A stretch of DNA of 64,000 nt, from positions 690,484 to 754,483 of the forward strand of contig NW_008710050.1 of NCBI RefSeq assembly GCF_000327385.1, written 5' to 3'. Positions within the stretch are counted from its first letter, which is position 1. The number at the start of each line of letters is the position of its first letter. The position numbers and the translations under genes are program-made. The DNA comes from Lottia gigantea (taxonomy: Eukaryota; Mollusca; Gastropoda; Lottiidae). Below are positions 24,630 to 37,012 of this stretch, piece by piece. The notes beneath the pieces are model-generated. The model was not told where the DNA came from. It made no database searches and saw only the letters and a list, made by a program, of their open reading frames with translations.

Positions 24630-24985
24630 ATTGATTGGTAGATGACAAGTAATGGTTCGCTGCCACTGGATGGTGATATCACAAACTATGTAGTTGTTGG
24701 TAGATGACAAGTTAACGTTCACTTCCAGCTAACTGATATCACAGACTAGGTAGTTGTTGGTAGATAACAAGTTAACGTCTGCTTCTAGCTAACTGATATC
24801 ACAGACTAGGTAGTTGTTGGTTGAAGACAAGTCAAGATGCTGATATCATAGACTAGGTAGTTGTTGGTAGATGACAAGTTCACGTTCGCTTTCAGCGGAT
24901 GCTGATATCATAAACTACGTATTTGTTGGTAGATGACAAGTCAACGTTCGAGTCCAGCGGATGCTGATATTGCAAACTAGACCGA
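24630..24985. repeat. Tandem repeat, about 62-bp unit, five to six copies
   Basis: Units share TAGTTGTTGGTAGATGACAA, GTTAACGTTCGCTTCCAGC and TGATATCACAGACTAGG. Copies differ by small deletions. Confidence 0.8.
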
Positions 24986-26261
24986 CCTATCCCCAACTCA
25001 ATGGTGTTTACACTATTTACTGTTCGTTAATAAGTAATGTAACTATGAAGTATAGAGTACTGTTGATTGAGTATTGTAAATTATCCATTAATAATAGACT
25101 GTAATAGGTCATACCGTTTAACAGTCAACCATTCATAGCGTACTGTGAGGAACTATTGCCTAGTTTATAGACGAGGTTTTCTTTAATATTGACACAAACA
25201 CAATCGGAAAAACTGTTTGTAGTATGCATACATAAATTGTAAGAAATTATCATCTAAGGAGGATGAATGATGACAAAATAAAATCACGTCTTGGAATATC
25301 GGCTTATCTTATACACGAGGATTTGATTAAATGATGACAACTTTATAACCGGAAAGTGATATTCTTTACGGAATTTAGAATGATGATATGTTATCCACGA
25401 AAGCACAAACACGGGAAATTAATCATAACCGTGGTCGAAGAAATCTTGAAAACTGATGTATGTTGTGTATAGTATATTTGGTGTGTATATGTTGACAACT
25501 CAATCGGAAGTGATATTCGGACCTACGTATTCTCACATATAATGAATTAAGGATGGCCACATTGCTGTAAATAATTCACGAAAGCACTGGCATAGACACA
25601 TGAATGATTTAAGTAGTTTGATTAAGTGATGTTTGAACTTTAAAATATAACTAAGATATATTGATATATTACTTCTGAATTTATTACATACTACGTTTTG
25701 AAACACATACAGGTAACATTAATATTAGGATGTTTGAACTGTAAAGTGTATTTGGACTATAATATATACCAGTATAGTGCGACTGAATTAATTGTGAAAC
25801 GATGCTCATGAAATACCGAATTCCTGTGAAATTAATTTTGGTGTGAAACGCGAATACTGAAATGAATCAAGGTAAGATGATGTTAAATTTTCGTATTTCT
25901 GATTTTTAACTACTAGAAAATGAGTTTTATGTTTGAAAGAATGAAAATAACCAGTTATATCTATAAAGAAATCTATTCTCGTTCTAAATATTGTATAAGC
26001 ATTGTCTTGTAATACCTCCAGGAAGTTAGGAAATCACAGGCTGCTAGATTCTATAACGTATCACGTGTTAAAGATTCGTGATGTTTGATAGTTTTTCTTA
26101 TCTGATAATATACCATAATTAGATAATTACTTAGTCTAAAACTCACTCCATAGCACGACACTAATAGTCCAGTTATAGTATGAAACTAGCAGATAGTTAT
26201 TATTGATAGAAGTCAGTCTGAAACCTGCTGATTCTATGCCTAGCCCGGTAGTTGACGAGAG

Positions 26262-26535
26262 CCGCGGTGGCTCAGTGAGTTAGACGCTAGCTTGCTATTC
26301 TAAAGGTCCAGGGTTCAATTCCGTTATAGGTCAAGATAATATCTAGTCGTTCGGATAGAGCAATAAACCGAGTCCCCGTGTGCTACAGGCTGTGCATGTT
26401 AAAGATCTCTCGACAGTTGGAAATCGAAAAAGAGCAGGCTAATGCCGCTGTCCTCGCAAAATTTCTTTCAATGTTTACTGTCTTCATTAGCCCAATCAAA
26501 TGCAGAAAGGTAGGAGGTGAAATATTCGTATCATT
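26262..26535 (+). mobile_element. SINE family A, most complete copy with tRNA-like head
   Basis: The head is AGCCGCGGTGGCTCAGTGAG (A box) with GGTCCAGGGTTCAATTCCG (B box). The body follows: AATAAACCGAGTCCCCGTGT, CTACAGGCTGTGCATGTTAA, CTCTCGACAGTTGGAAATCG and AGAGCAGGCTAATGCCGCTG. The 3' end is slightly eroded (GCAGAAAGGTAGGAGGTGAA). This copy defines the family: tRNA-derived head, unrelated body and conserved GTAGGACGTAAAACTCC end. A short tail fragment also lies at 27331-27356. Confidence 0.85.
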
Positions 26536-28369
26536 TCTGATTGTCGACAAACTTCGATCTTTAACGTCAATAACCGTATTAAAAGCATTAAGTATGACTG
26601 TTTTCCCTTCCATAAAAGCAAGACACGACTCAGTAACTTTCGGACCATGTATTACTGTAATATTTAAGAAATGGTCGATAGTTTGGGGGAAATAAATAGG
26701 GTTGAAGCTTTCTCTTTCTAATTATCTAATTGATGTAGAGTTTGACTTTTAACCCTTTTAGTGCTGGATGGTTTGTAAACGACCGTCTTATTTCTTTATC
26801 CTTGTAAGTTGGTAATCTTCATCGGCGGATGAAAGTCTGAAGTTTTGAATTGGGTTTTTTTCTCCCATTATTCCATTTTCCTTCAATGAGTTCGCTTACT
26901 TCTACAGACGGGTAAATCCCAATTAGAATTAAATTACAATTTCGTATCTTTTTTTTTGTTTCCTGATATTTTAATCTACGTTGTAATCTAAATATTTTTC
27001 TACCAAAGGTCCGTCCCAAAGGTAATGCAATGATTTACCGTTAAAGTCATGTGACAATATGAATATTTATTAATAACGTATTACAAGGTTTACCCGTCAC
27101 AGTGAAACAAGGTAGAAATGTGCAATATTTGGTGTTGTAGAGACGATTCTATACATAAATGACCAGTAATTTGTCTCGCAAACAAACTATATAATAAGTG
27201 TTAAAATCTTTCTTAAAATATGTAAAGTAAAATGTCATACTGTAGTCTTTGATGTCGTGAAACCAGTAAGTTAGTGATATTTTAACTGTTTACTCAGTAC
27301 ACTGGACTATTCATCTTTCTAAGTTATTACCGAAAAGTAGGACGTAAAACTCTATTCATTCTGCAATCTCATAATATAACATAGATTCTATACAGTTTTA
27401 AACCAGACTTTCATCTTCTCTTCCCTTTGATTAACTAATTTCTTGGTTTGGTTTGTAAAATCAATTTTGATTTGGATTAATGGTGTACTCATATTGGTGA
27501 ATGGATAAAGAATATATTGTCGATTTAGATTTTCGTGTGTTTTTGTGTCCATTAGTTTGAAAACGTTCATGGAATTGTTGTAAAACGCAGACATTGAAGA
27601 GATTCTTACAGCAGTGCAGACTTTGTTTATTATTCGTTTATAATGGATTAATACAACAGGCAAGTTATATTCTATATATCTAGATACGTATTGCTTTAGT
27701 TTCATATTATTTGCGCCTTTTTGATCAAGAAGCATAACATATAACATGCACATCTATATATATTCATCTTTCTTGTGATTTCCTTCACTCATTATTCGGT
27801 GAATTCTATAATAACTAATCCTACATATTTCAACAACATACAAATATTCTTTTTTGTTTCGTGTTTTGTTTTTGTCTATAGGTACAATAGGATTAAATAT
27901 GCACAATAGTTTACCAGTGACACAAGGCCGTTCTATCTCACTAGTTTAACCCCTGTCCTTGTAATAAAATGTTTTGATGATTTCTGTGATTTATATAGAC
28001 TTCTCTTAACAAATAGGCTATTGATATTCCGTTTAATGATTGAGCCAGACTATTAGAGGGATAATCAGGTAACAGGTGCCCGTCAGAGTAACATATTGTA
28101 ACGGGTTTATTACAGTAACACCCTGATACTTGTCGCACAAAATGTCTGCATGTTATACATGCCAAATTAGTGAAATGAGCCGAAAGTCAGCCTCAATTCC
28201 CTATACTTTCAACTGAACATTGGCTAATGAAAACACTCAGCCTATTCTGACTGGAGAAAATTGTCATATTAGTTCCACCAATGTACCTATTAAGACACAC
28301 TGACTCAATCTACAGGTCTTTGTTTTCGGCGTTTGTTGGATTTCCTACACCTTTACAGAGATACGTGTC

Positions 28370-28505
28370 TAAAAACTGTCCTAGAAAAGTGTGTAACAAT
28401 ATGTACAAAACCGTTGGAATTTGACCAAATCAAGCGACAAAATGTTCCTACATTGCACAATGTATGGTGTTGCCTGTATTTACTACCTGAGTCTGGAGCA
28501 AACTT
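28370..28505 (+). mobile_element. Degenerate SINE-A body
   Basis: The GTTGGAATTTGACCAAATC, CAAAATGTTCCTACATTGCA and GTATGGTGTTGCCTGTATTT segments follow the order of the SINE-A body. The copy is clearly older than the others. Confidence 0.4.
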
Positions 28506-28795
28506 TATCTCATTTCATATCTGTTGCTAATTTGTAGGGCTATATTTTAAATCTGTACCTACATGTAATGTTTCTTTCTTACAATAGTCAAGTGATTGTG
28601 ACTAGATTTAAACAATTTGTATATTGAGAAGTAAAGTAAAAAAGTCTCTGTGATGAAATGAATAAATCGATATGATTTGTGATTGAGTATTGACGAGTTC
28701 AGATCGAGAAAAGGAGATTTAAACGAGTTTTATTGTAAATAAAATAGAAACTAATGATTGAACAATACGATTTAATCTCCATATTCTATTGTAAT

Positions 28796-30408
28796 GCTAA
28801 TATACTGTCCCACTTCCATTACTATATTAGACCAGTTGTTGAGTAGTCCCACTTCCATTACTATATTAGACCAGTTATTGAGTAGTTCTACTTCCATTAC
28901 TATATTAAACCAGTTATTGAGTAGTTCTACTTCCATTACTATATTAGACCAGTTGTTGAGTAGTCCCACTTCCATTACTATATTAGACCAGTTGTTGAGT
29001 AGTCCCACTTCCATTACTATATTAGACTAGTTGTTGAGTAGTCCCACTTCCATTACTATATTAGACTAGTTGTTGAGTAGTCCCACTTCCATTACTATAT
29101 TAGACCAGTTGTTGAACTGTCCCACTTCCATTACTATATTAGACCAGTTGTTGAACTGTCCCGCTTCCATTACTATATTAGACCAGTTGTTGAGTAGTTC
29201 TACTTCCATTACTATATTAGACCAGTTGTTGAACTGTTCTACTTCCATTACTATATTAGACCAGTTGTTGAGTAGTTCTACTTCCATTATTATATTAGAC
29301 TAGTTGTTGAACTGATCTACTTCCATTACTTTATTAGACCAGTTGTTGAACTGATCTACTTCCATTACTTTATTAGACCAGTTGTTGAACTGTTCTACTT
29401 CCATTACTATATTAGACCAGTTGTTGAGCTGATCTACTTCCATTACTATATTAGACCAGTTGTTGAACTGTTCTACTTCCATTACTATATTAGACCAGTT
29501 GTTGAGTAGTTCTACTTCCATTACTATATTAGACCAGTTGTTGAGATGATCTACTTCCATTACTATATTAGACCAGTTGTTGAGCTATTCCACTTTCATT
29601 ACTATATTAGACTAGTTGTTGAACTATTCTACTTCCATTACTATATTAGACCAGTTGTTGAGTAGTTCCACTTCCATTACTATATTAGACTAGTTGTTGA
29701 GCTGTTCTACTTTCATTACTATATTAGACTAGTTGTTGAGCTGATCTACTTCTATTACTATATTGGACCAGTTGCTGAGTAGTTCCACTTCCATTACCAT
29801 ATTGGACCAGTTGTTGAGCTGTTCTACTTTCATTACTATATTAGACTAGTTGTTGAACTGTTCTACTTCCATTACTATATTAGACCAGTTGTTGAACTGC
29901 TCTACCTCCATTACTATATTGGACCAGTTGTTGAGTAGTTCCACTTCCATTACTATATTGGACCAGTTGTTGAGCTGTTCTACTTTCATTACTATATTAG
30001 ACTAGTTGTTGAGCTGTTCTACTTTCATTACTATATTAGACCAGTTGTTAAGCTGTTCTACTTTCATTACTATATTAGACTAGGTGTTGAACTGTTCTAT
30101 TTCCACTACTATATTAGACCAGTTGCTGAGCTGTTCTACTTTCATTACTATATTAGACCAGTTGTTGAGCTGTTCTACTTTCATTACTATATTAGACTAG
30201 GTGTTGAACTGTTCTATTTCCACTACTATATTAGACCAGTTGCTGAGTTGTTCTACTTCCATTACTATATTAGACCAGTTGTTGAGCTGTTCTACTTCCA
30301 TTATTATATTGGACCAGTTGTTGAGCTGTTCTATTTCCATTACTATATTGGACCAGTTGTTGAGCTGTTCTACTTTCATTACTATATTAAACCAGTTGTT
30401 GAAACAGT
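28796..30408. repeat. 39-bp minisatellite, about 41 copies, 1.6 kb
   Basis: The unit is TTCCATTACTATATTAGACC followed by AGTTGTTGAGTAGTTCTAC. Variable positions (GAGTAGTCCCAC, GAACTGTTCTAC, GAGCTGATCTAC) fall into blocks: GTCCC types cluster at the left, GAGCTGTTCTACTTTC types at the right. A segment near 30061-30120 is repeated at about 30181-30240, including a rare GACTAGGTGTTGAACTG variant. The period is a multiple of 3, so it translates as a 13-residue repeat on either strand, but no start or splicing context supports a gene. Confidence 0.95.
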
Positions 30409-30484
30409 TGATGTTTATCTATATAGCCAACCGATCAACGCCATAATGTTGCTTGTTTGTTTTGAGTCGGAGCAGTTTAATAAA

Positions 30485-30735
30485 ATCAATTTAATACCAC
30501 TTTACTTGGACCCGTTTACTTGAACCTCTTTACTTGAACCACTTTACTTAGATTAGTTTGCTTGGATCAATTTACTTGGACCACTTTGTTAAATCAGTTT
30601 ATTTGGATCAATTTACTTGGATCAGTTGAATCGAACTAGTTTACTTAGTCAAATCGGTTAATTGGATCAGTAAATTTGGATCCGTCTACTTTCATCAGCC
30701 AACTTTCATCAGTTTACTTAAATCAGATTGTAAAA
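30485..30735. repeat. Degenerate 15-bp-like repeat
   Basis: Many imperfect copies of TTTACTTGGATCAGT (TTTACTTGAACCACT, TTTACTTAGATTAGT and others) follow directly after the 39-bp array. Confidence 0.65.
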
Positions 30736-31844
30736 CTGCAGTTTACTTGATAGTAGGACTCGAAACTTTCAAAAGTTTTCTATGAAGAGTGCGATATTTT
30801 TACGACCAAAACAATTGATGTCACGCAGACAAAATTATCTGATTGAGTTGAATTTTCGTAAAGTAGTGTCAAGTATAAGTCTCTGTCTGATCTGGCAATC
30901 TATTTCTTTGTCAACACAATGAGTAAATGATATACATATTTTATGAAGCTACTGACATAAACAGACTTATTTATATTCTCCAGAGAGTCTTTTGACCACA
31001 GCAAACTTCAATTTTGCCAACGAACTGGAAGCGGCGATCTCGTTGTTCTGTGAGACAGGGCAATAATCCTGTCTTTGACAGTTTCTTAATCTTACACATT
31101 TTATTCAGCAAGAGAGATAAGTGAGGTCACAAGTTAGTATCAAGAATCAAGAAGATCATAAAAACTCATACTTAAAGCACTGGCCGAGGTAACAAATAAA
31201 GATAATTTCTAGAAGTTAGTTGTTGATTTAATTTCAGTTAGATCTCACCGGCAGGGCAAATATGTTAAAACAGTTACAAAATTTCATATCGAAAAATGAC
31301 AAGATTTTTGTGTATTGTTTCGTTTCATCATACCCAATAAGAACTTAGAAATCCCCCTTCCCCTCCCGGACGGAAACCTGGCTCTACAACTGATTAGAAT
31401 ACGTGTGACCATTAAAAAGTTTGTGAACAACGGAGCGAATTAATGAGCGCGAATGACACTTTATAACTAATGATACATATTAATAGAATTTTTCACTTCC
31501 AGTCGAAATACAAATTAAAATTCGATAGTCAACCCTTTCAAATGTGTAATAAGAATATTGAACTGTTTTAGGTCCACAGCCGTTTGGTAATGTATTGGAA
31601 TTATTTTTCTAATTGTTCATTTATTTTAATATTTCTAACAGATTTCTTCTCAGTTTATATTTTCTTTATTTTACAACTAAATAGAGAAAGGAGTAAATGT
31701 CTAGCTATGTATTGGAGAGGTTATGGGTTAGTGAAGATTCTATTAGTTTATATTTTATTATCTTTCTTGCTAATTGTGAAGTTTGATATATATAATATTT
31801 CAATATATGACATCCACATGTTATTTTTTATAATTTTTGAGAAG

Positions 31845-32215
31845 TGATTCGTAAGAAAAGTCATCATCTAAAAAGTGGTCCATGTGACTTGCATTGTGCT
31901 GAAAGGTCATTTTACTTTCGGTTTCATTTTATTATCTCGCTCATCAATTGTGTTATTTGTTAATAATTAGATTTGTTTGTTGGTGATTATTGTTACCTTC
32001 ACAGATCATTTGAGACATTTTTGAGACGATTAGTTCGTAAGAAAAGTTAACCCTAATAATTGTTCCAGTCATTATGGTGAAATATCAGTTTACTTTCGTT
32101 TTTATTTTATTATCTTTCTCGCATATCAATATTGTTCTTTTTTCATGATTATATCTCTGAATTAGAAGATGTTTTGTTGGAGATTATTATGTTAAATTGA
32201 TAACAAGTCATCTCT
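31845..32215. repeat. Diverged tandem duplication, about 185-190 bp
   Basis: TTCGTAAGAAAAGT, TTTACTTTCG, TTTTATTATCT-CTCGC and TTTGTTGG-GATTATT occur in the same order from about 31847 and about 32035. Confidence 0.55.
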
Positions 32216-32374
32216 AATAATTGGTCGAGAGACTGACGTGTGTTGAATTATTAGTGTCAGTGAATTTCCCATTTTATAAGTGCCTCTCCATTTCATTTTT
32301 ATTCTTCGACTAGCGATTTTTTTCAGGGGCATTCTATTTTGAAAATGTCATGTTTTTCCATTATCATTTTATTT

Positions 32375-32882
32375 TACTAGAGGTATTCTATTTTGTCAGA
32401 CGCATTCTATTTTACCAGAGGCATTCTATTTTACCAGAGGCATTCTATTTTACCAGAGGCATTCTATTTTTCCAGAGGCATTCTATTTTACCAGAGGCAT
32501 TCTATTTTACCAGAGGCATTCTATTTTACCAGAGGCATTCTATTTCATTTGAGGCATTCTATTTCATTTGAGGCATTCTATTTTATTTGAGGCATTATAT
32601 TTTTTCATAGGAGATCTATTTTATTCTGTCAAAGGTATTCCATGTTACCAGAGGCTTTCTAATTTGCCAGAGGCATTTCGTTTATCAATGGCATTCTATT
32701 TCTTCAGGGGAATTCTATTCTGTCAAAGGCATTCTATTTTTGCCAGAGATTTTCTAGTTTGTCGGAGATATTCTAATTTACCAGGGTTTACCTTCTTCTC
32801 TATTATAGGCCTTCCATTTTATCAAAGGCATTCTATTTTGTCAGTGGTGTTCTATTTAACTAGAGGCATTTTGTTATTTTGG
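32375..32882. repeat. 19-bp minisatellite, about 25 copies
   Basis: The unit is GAGGCATTCTATTTTACCA. The left part (32400-32540) is nearly perfect and the right part decays into GTTACC, TTTGCC and TTTGTC variants. The period is not a multiple of 3, so frames shift along it, and the open frames here are shadows. Confidence 0.9.
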
Positions 32883-33054
32883 AATTAGATCGAAGGACAT
32901 GACATTCAAGGTACAATATAATGAATGAATGAGGAAAAAAGAAGATGTAACTGCTGGTATGTTAATAATTAATATATGTAAATGATCTTTTCCTTTATTT
33001 TACATATTAATATCGATTTATTATCATATTTATGTTAATTATTCAATATAACAT

Positions 33055-33620
33055 ACAAATGCTCATTAACGTTATAGATAGAATATTAAACACTTACAGT
33101 TCGGAACAATGAAGGACGAGTTATGTGTTTCTAAATGGGTGGGGGACAATTTTTTCACGAATACACATTTGCACTGTACCAAGGTATTTTGGAACTGTGT
33201 CTAATACTTTGACTGTAATAGTCATACTCATTAACAGTATAGATAGGATATTAACTCTTACAGTTCGGAACAATGACGGACGAGTGTTTCTAAATATACT
33301 TCAACCAATTTTTTCACGAATACACATTTGCATTGCGTCAAGGTATTAGGAACTGTGTCTTATACCTTGACTGCAATAGTCACTCATCGGGTATCTTAGG
33401 ATACAGTCTACATAGGATATTAACTCTTACATTTTAAAACAATAATAAACCAATAAAGTCTCGAGTTAGGTGTTAGTAAATGGGTGTGGGGCAAAATTCA
33501 ACCAATTTTATTGGAAACTGTGTCTAATACCTTGACTGCAATGGTCATACTTATTAACAGTATAGATAGGATATTAAGTCTTACCATTTGAAACAATAAT
33601 AAACCAATGATATCTTCATT
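33055..33620. repeat. Tandem repeat, about 160-165 bp unit, four diverged copies
   Basis: Each copy contains CTCATTAACNNTATAGATAG, ATATTAACTCTTACAGTTCG, a TTTTTCACGAATACACATTT segment and GGAACTGTGTCTAATACNTT. Copies begin at about 33060, 33226, 33383 and 33545; the last two are partly deleted. Confidence 0.75.
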
Positions 33621-33689
33621 CAGGTGTTTTGATAATACAGTAGTTAGATGAAATCAACCCTTTTTTATAATGATACTCTATTCAACAAT

Positions 33690-33910
33690 ACGACAATATC
33701 GGACTATATAATTAAAAAGCAACTGACCCTTCCGACTATATCGGACTATAATTAAGAAAACAACATACCTATCCGACTATATCGGACTATAAATAAGAAA
33801 GCAACTTACCTATCCGACTATATCGGACTATAATTGAGAAAGCAACGTACCTATCCGACTATATCGGACTATAAGTGAGAAAACAATGTACCTATCCGAC
33901 TATATCATTA
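33690..33910. repeat. 41-bp tandem repeat, five copies
   Basis: CCGACTATATCGGACTATAA starts at 33732, 33773, 33814, 33855 and 33896, an exact 41-bp step. The core CCGACTATATCGG is a short palindrome-like segment, followed by AAGAAAGCAAC-TACCTAT. Confidence 0.9.
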
Positions 33911-34049
33911 AGAACATGACGTACTTATAAAGCCTGGTGCATAATTTGATGAACAAAGTTTTATCGTTCTACATCGTCAATGTTTATTTACAATTTCAAT
34001 ACTTACGTCTGTTGATTGGTTATCAACATTTTATCATCTACAATTGAAA

Positions 34050-34310
34050 TAAAAGGGATCGTAACGAGTTTTCTACATTTTTTATGTGTATCAGGGACAC
34101 TGATAGCATCGATTTGCACACTTCCAATTTTCTATCAGACGTCTGTGGTTCCTGCAATTCCACTAATGCTAAGCGTTTTATGATATCACTATCGCATATA
34201 GCTGCTGATATATTATATAAGGACCTTTGTCATAGTGACGTCATTTAACCGGTGCCGTCACTAAGCACGATACACATAAAATGTTTATAAAATCTATTTT
34301 TAACGTATTC
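34050..34310 (+). mobile_element. Foldback MITE family G, copy 2
   Basis: It opens AAAAGGGATCGTAACGAG with TATGTGTATCAGGGACACTG, then CAGACGTCTGTGGTTCCTGC. It contains TGACGTCA and closes with GATACACATAAAATGTTTAT, the mirror of the left arm. Confidence 0.7.
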
Positions 34311-34599
34311 CAGTTTGTTTGACCTAGCCTCTTTAACATTGATCTAGTTTACTTGAAATCAAGAGCTATTAGAATTGAATGTGGTGAATCAAGTCGATAC
34401 CTGTATATTAGACGGTGATTTATGAGCTTAACGATAAGCGGTGAATAGTTAATTTATGCCCACCTATAAATTGTATTGATTCCAAATTATATAGTATCAT
34501 ACTAACTGAGTTACTGTTAATGATCGTACACCGCCACAGAAACTAAATAGCATGAATTGAATTCTTTCGAGTTCGAGGACTCTTTATAACTAATCAAAC

Positions 34600-34710
34600 C
34601 TTAGCCTGCCTTCTAGTTGACCTAGCTGTAAAGGTTGGAAATTGAATCCTCGACCTTCTGACTGGTCAGGCGCTCTAACCTTTGAGCTGTGGTTCCTTGA
34701 TGAATGCCTT
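34600..34710 (-). mobile_element. tRNA-like SINE head, minus strand
   Basis: On the minus strand it reads AACCACAGCTCAAAGGTTAG (A box) and AAGGTCGAGGATTCAATTTC (B box), then CTTTACAGCTAGGTCAAC. The spacing is tRNA-like, but no acceptor stem is evident. Confidence 0.5.
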
Positions 34711-34814
34711 CTGAACTCTCGTCAAAAACAACGTTGTTTATTAGGCTGAAAATTTGTTTGGGGCTTGCTGGTAGAGAAGATCCTTGTGAACAAAAGTTGT
34801 ATACATTTTGTGAA

Positions 34815-35062
34815 ATGCCGTAGGTCTGGATATCAAGGCATTTCTGACTGTTTCATCTAGACTATAATGGTCAATACGAAGCAGAGGCCATCTATATGAT
34901 AAATATCATATGAGTCGACCAAGCCTACAACAGGTTGTTTTCAATAATGTTTGCTGTATACAATTTACTTTCACGTGCAAGTGTACAATGTGTATATTTT
35001 GTGCGTCTGGATATCAAGGCATTTCGGTCTGTTTGATCTAGACTATAATGGTCATTCCTCAG
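34815..35062. repeat. Direct duplication, unit offset about 175 bp
   Basis: GTCTGGATATCAAGGCATTT, CTGTTT-ATCTAGACTATA and ATGGTCA occur at about 34829-34880 and about 35003-35056. Confidence 0.7.
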
Positions 35063-35501
35063 CACAACCTTCTGTTTACCTTTCACTATTCAGTAATAAT
35101 GTGTTACCAAACAATAGAACATAATAGAAGTCAATTGACTGTGAAAAGACTCGTATTTTAACATCATATTTATGTTAATTTACGACCATTGACTAACCAT
35201 TCATATTCCTAACACGTTAATACACGTGATCCTTAACCCTTTCTTGTCCGGGCTCATCATAGTTTTATAGTCACATGGTCAAGTCAATGCTAAGAAAAGG
35301 GTTAACTCTAAGTGTTAACTCTAACGAATTCTGTATATAATGACGAATTATAACCTTTATATGGGAGAGAATTTCGTATTATTTTCGAATTATTGCCCTT
35401 TGTTATAATGTAATAAAATAATCGTTACAGTATAGGGTTTATTGGGTTGTATTTATCTCTTGTATTATTAGAGAGAGATTGTGGTCGAAATAACTATTAT
35501 T

Positions 35502-35840
35502 ATGGGGAAACTATCCAATATTTACTTTATATCGAATACTTGGACTTTGGATGTACATCGAGAAAGGGTACGTTATTTTCGTAGAACGCCGGAATTTTGT
35601 TGTAAGTTAAAATTTTTAACATTTTTACCATCGGTTTGGATAGTTTCTAACAATAATCTAGACATGATTGGCTGTGAAAAAATTACAGATATTCACTTCT
35701 ATCCTGTTTGTCCACGGAAAAAGGATACTTTTCGTTTAAGTTTTTGTAGTTTTAGTTATACATTGATTATGCCTGAATATTTAAACACTTTAAACACCGA
35801 TGACAAGAATAATTTTTTGGAATTGACTCTTATCATTTGA
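35502..35840 (+). other. Orphan open frame, 112 codons
   Basis: An ATG-started frame (MGKLSNIYFISNTWTLD...) ends at a TGA. It is rich in Phe, Leu, Asn and Ser, has no recognised domain, and no convincing splice or promoter context was seen. In an AT-rich spacer a frame of this length can arise by chance. It is listed only because it does not overlap an identified repeat. Confidence 0.12.
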
Positions 35841-35879
35841 TTTTTCATCAAAGATTAGCTCAACATAGTCCAGTCTAAT

Positions 35880-35995
35880 TAAAGTCAATGGGCTGTCTTA
35901 TTGCTGTCCTTTTGGGTTTCGCTATTCCACAATTTCGCTATTCCACGCTTTGATTGGTTAAAAATAATGCAGTAGAACGGGACTGTCGTAGAAAG
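35880..35995 (+). repeat. Interspersed repeat C, copy 2
   Basis: GGGTTTCGCTATTCCAC is followed by CGCTTTGATTGGTTAAAAAT and GCAGTAGAACGGG, the same order as at 5318-5460. Confidence 0.5.
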
Positions 35996-36894
35996 TTTGC
36001 TAGATTATAATAAGGACGTAAACTATCAGAAATACAGAAACGAAATTGTATTTTTTATTGAATTCGAATATAGGAATGTCTTGTATAATAATAGATATAT
36101 GAAAGTAGGTCATAGGAATATTTTAAAGTTATTTGTTTAAACAGTAGATAAGGGGCTGATAGATAAAGACTATCGTATAATAAATGAGGGCGCCATTTTA
36201 CATGAATTGCAGTAAGTTACATTTACATTATCAAATAAAATGGAATCGTACAGACCAAAATACTAAGAATGCCCCTCAGAAAAATGGAATGGTCCCCTGA
36301 TCAAATTCTGTCCCATTAGTGCAACGTAACACCACACCTTATTGTCCCTCTGGATTTATTTCTCGTGTGGACTCTCCAAAAACTATGCTAAATTTAGCAG
36401 GGTTTGTTCCCCCCTCTCCCGCCTACCCCAACTCTCCAACTTTTATCATTTTACACATTAAAAGAATGACCTGTGCCCCCCCCCCCCCCACCTCGTAAAT
36501 GTTGTGGCCCCTGCTCGCACCCCCTCCCTCACCACATGATGTATCCTAGAAACTCCACTAGCCACAGCATAGTCTTACCAATACCTTTAAAGAAAAGGTT
36601 TATATCCATTAAATACTTGTAGCAGGAAAAACTAGCTGTATTATATTGATTATCGTTAATTAACGGTAATTACTAACAATCAACTCCAATAGACCATTAC
36701 ACCCACCCCCGGGCCAACTAGGTACCTGATTCTCTTGGGACACGATGTCTGATTTTCAGTGGAGATCAGTTAATCTAAAATATCTTACTATCTGGGGACC
36801 AAACATGCCCTGGGAGTCTATTAGTTGATTGTTTGTAGCGGATTCTATATCAAAACGACCAATAGTATTTGAAACTATCGTTTGTGCCGCCTTG

Positions 36895-37012
36895 CAGTAT
36901 ATACTTACTCTTCTAGACACCTGATACCACTTTTCAAATACTTACTCACTTATAATTGATATACTTCCTCATTTGAAGAATTCATTAGCTGCTACCAATG
37001 TTTCGCAAGGAT
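36895..37012 (+). repeat. Interspersed repeat R1, copy 2
   Basis: CTCTTCTAGACACCTGATAC, AAATACTTACTCACTTATAA, TTGATATACTTCCTCATTTG and GCTGCTACCAATG match copy 1 at 1846 and the inverted copy at 39092. Confidence 0.65.

Noticed and set aside
27388-27753. 121-codon minus-strand frame
   Set aside because: AT-rich composition, no domain and no splice context; not enough to call a gene.
28772-30523. Seven repeat-peptide frames on both strands
   Set aside because: They are by-products of the 39-bp minisatellite; different frames and strands are equally open.
32350-32888. Phe-rich repeat frames
   Set aside because: They come from the 19-bp minisatellite, which changes frame each unit; overlapping frames read equally well.
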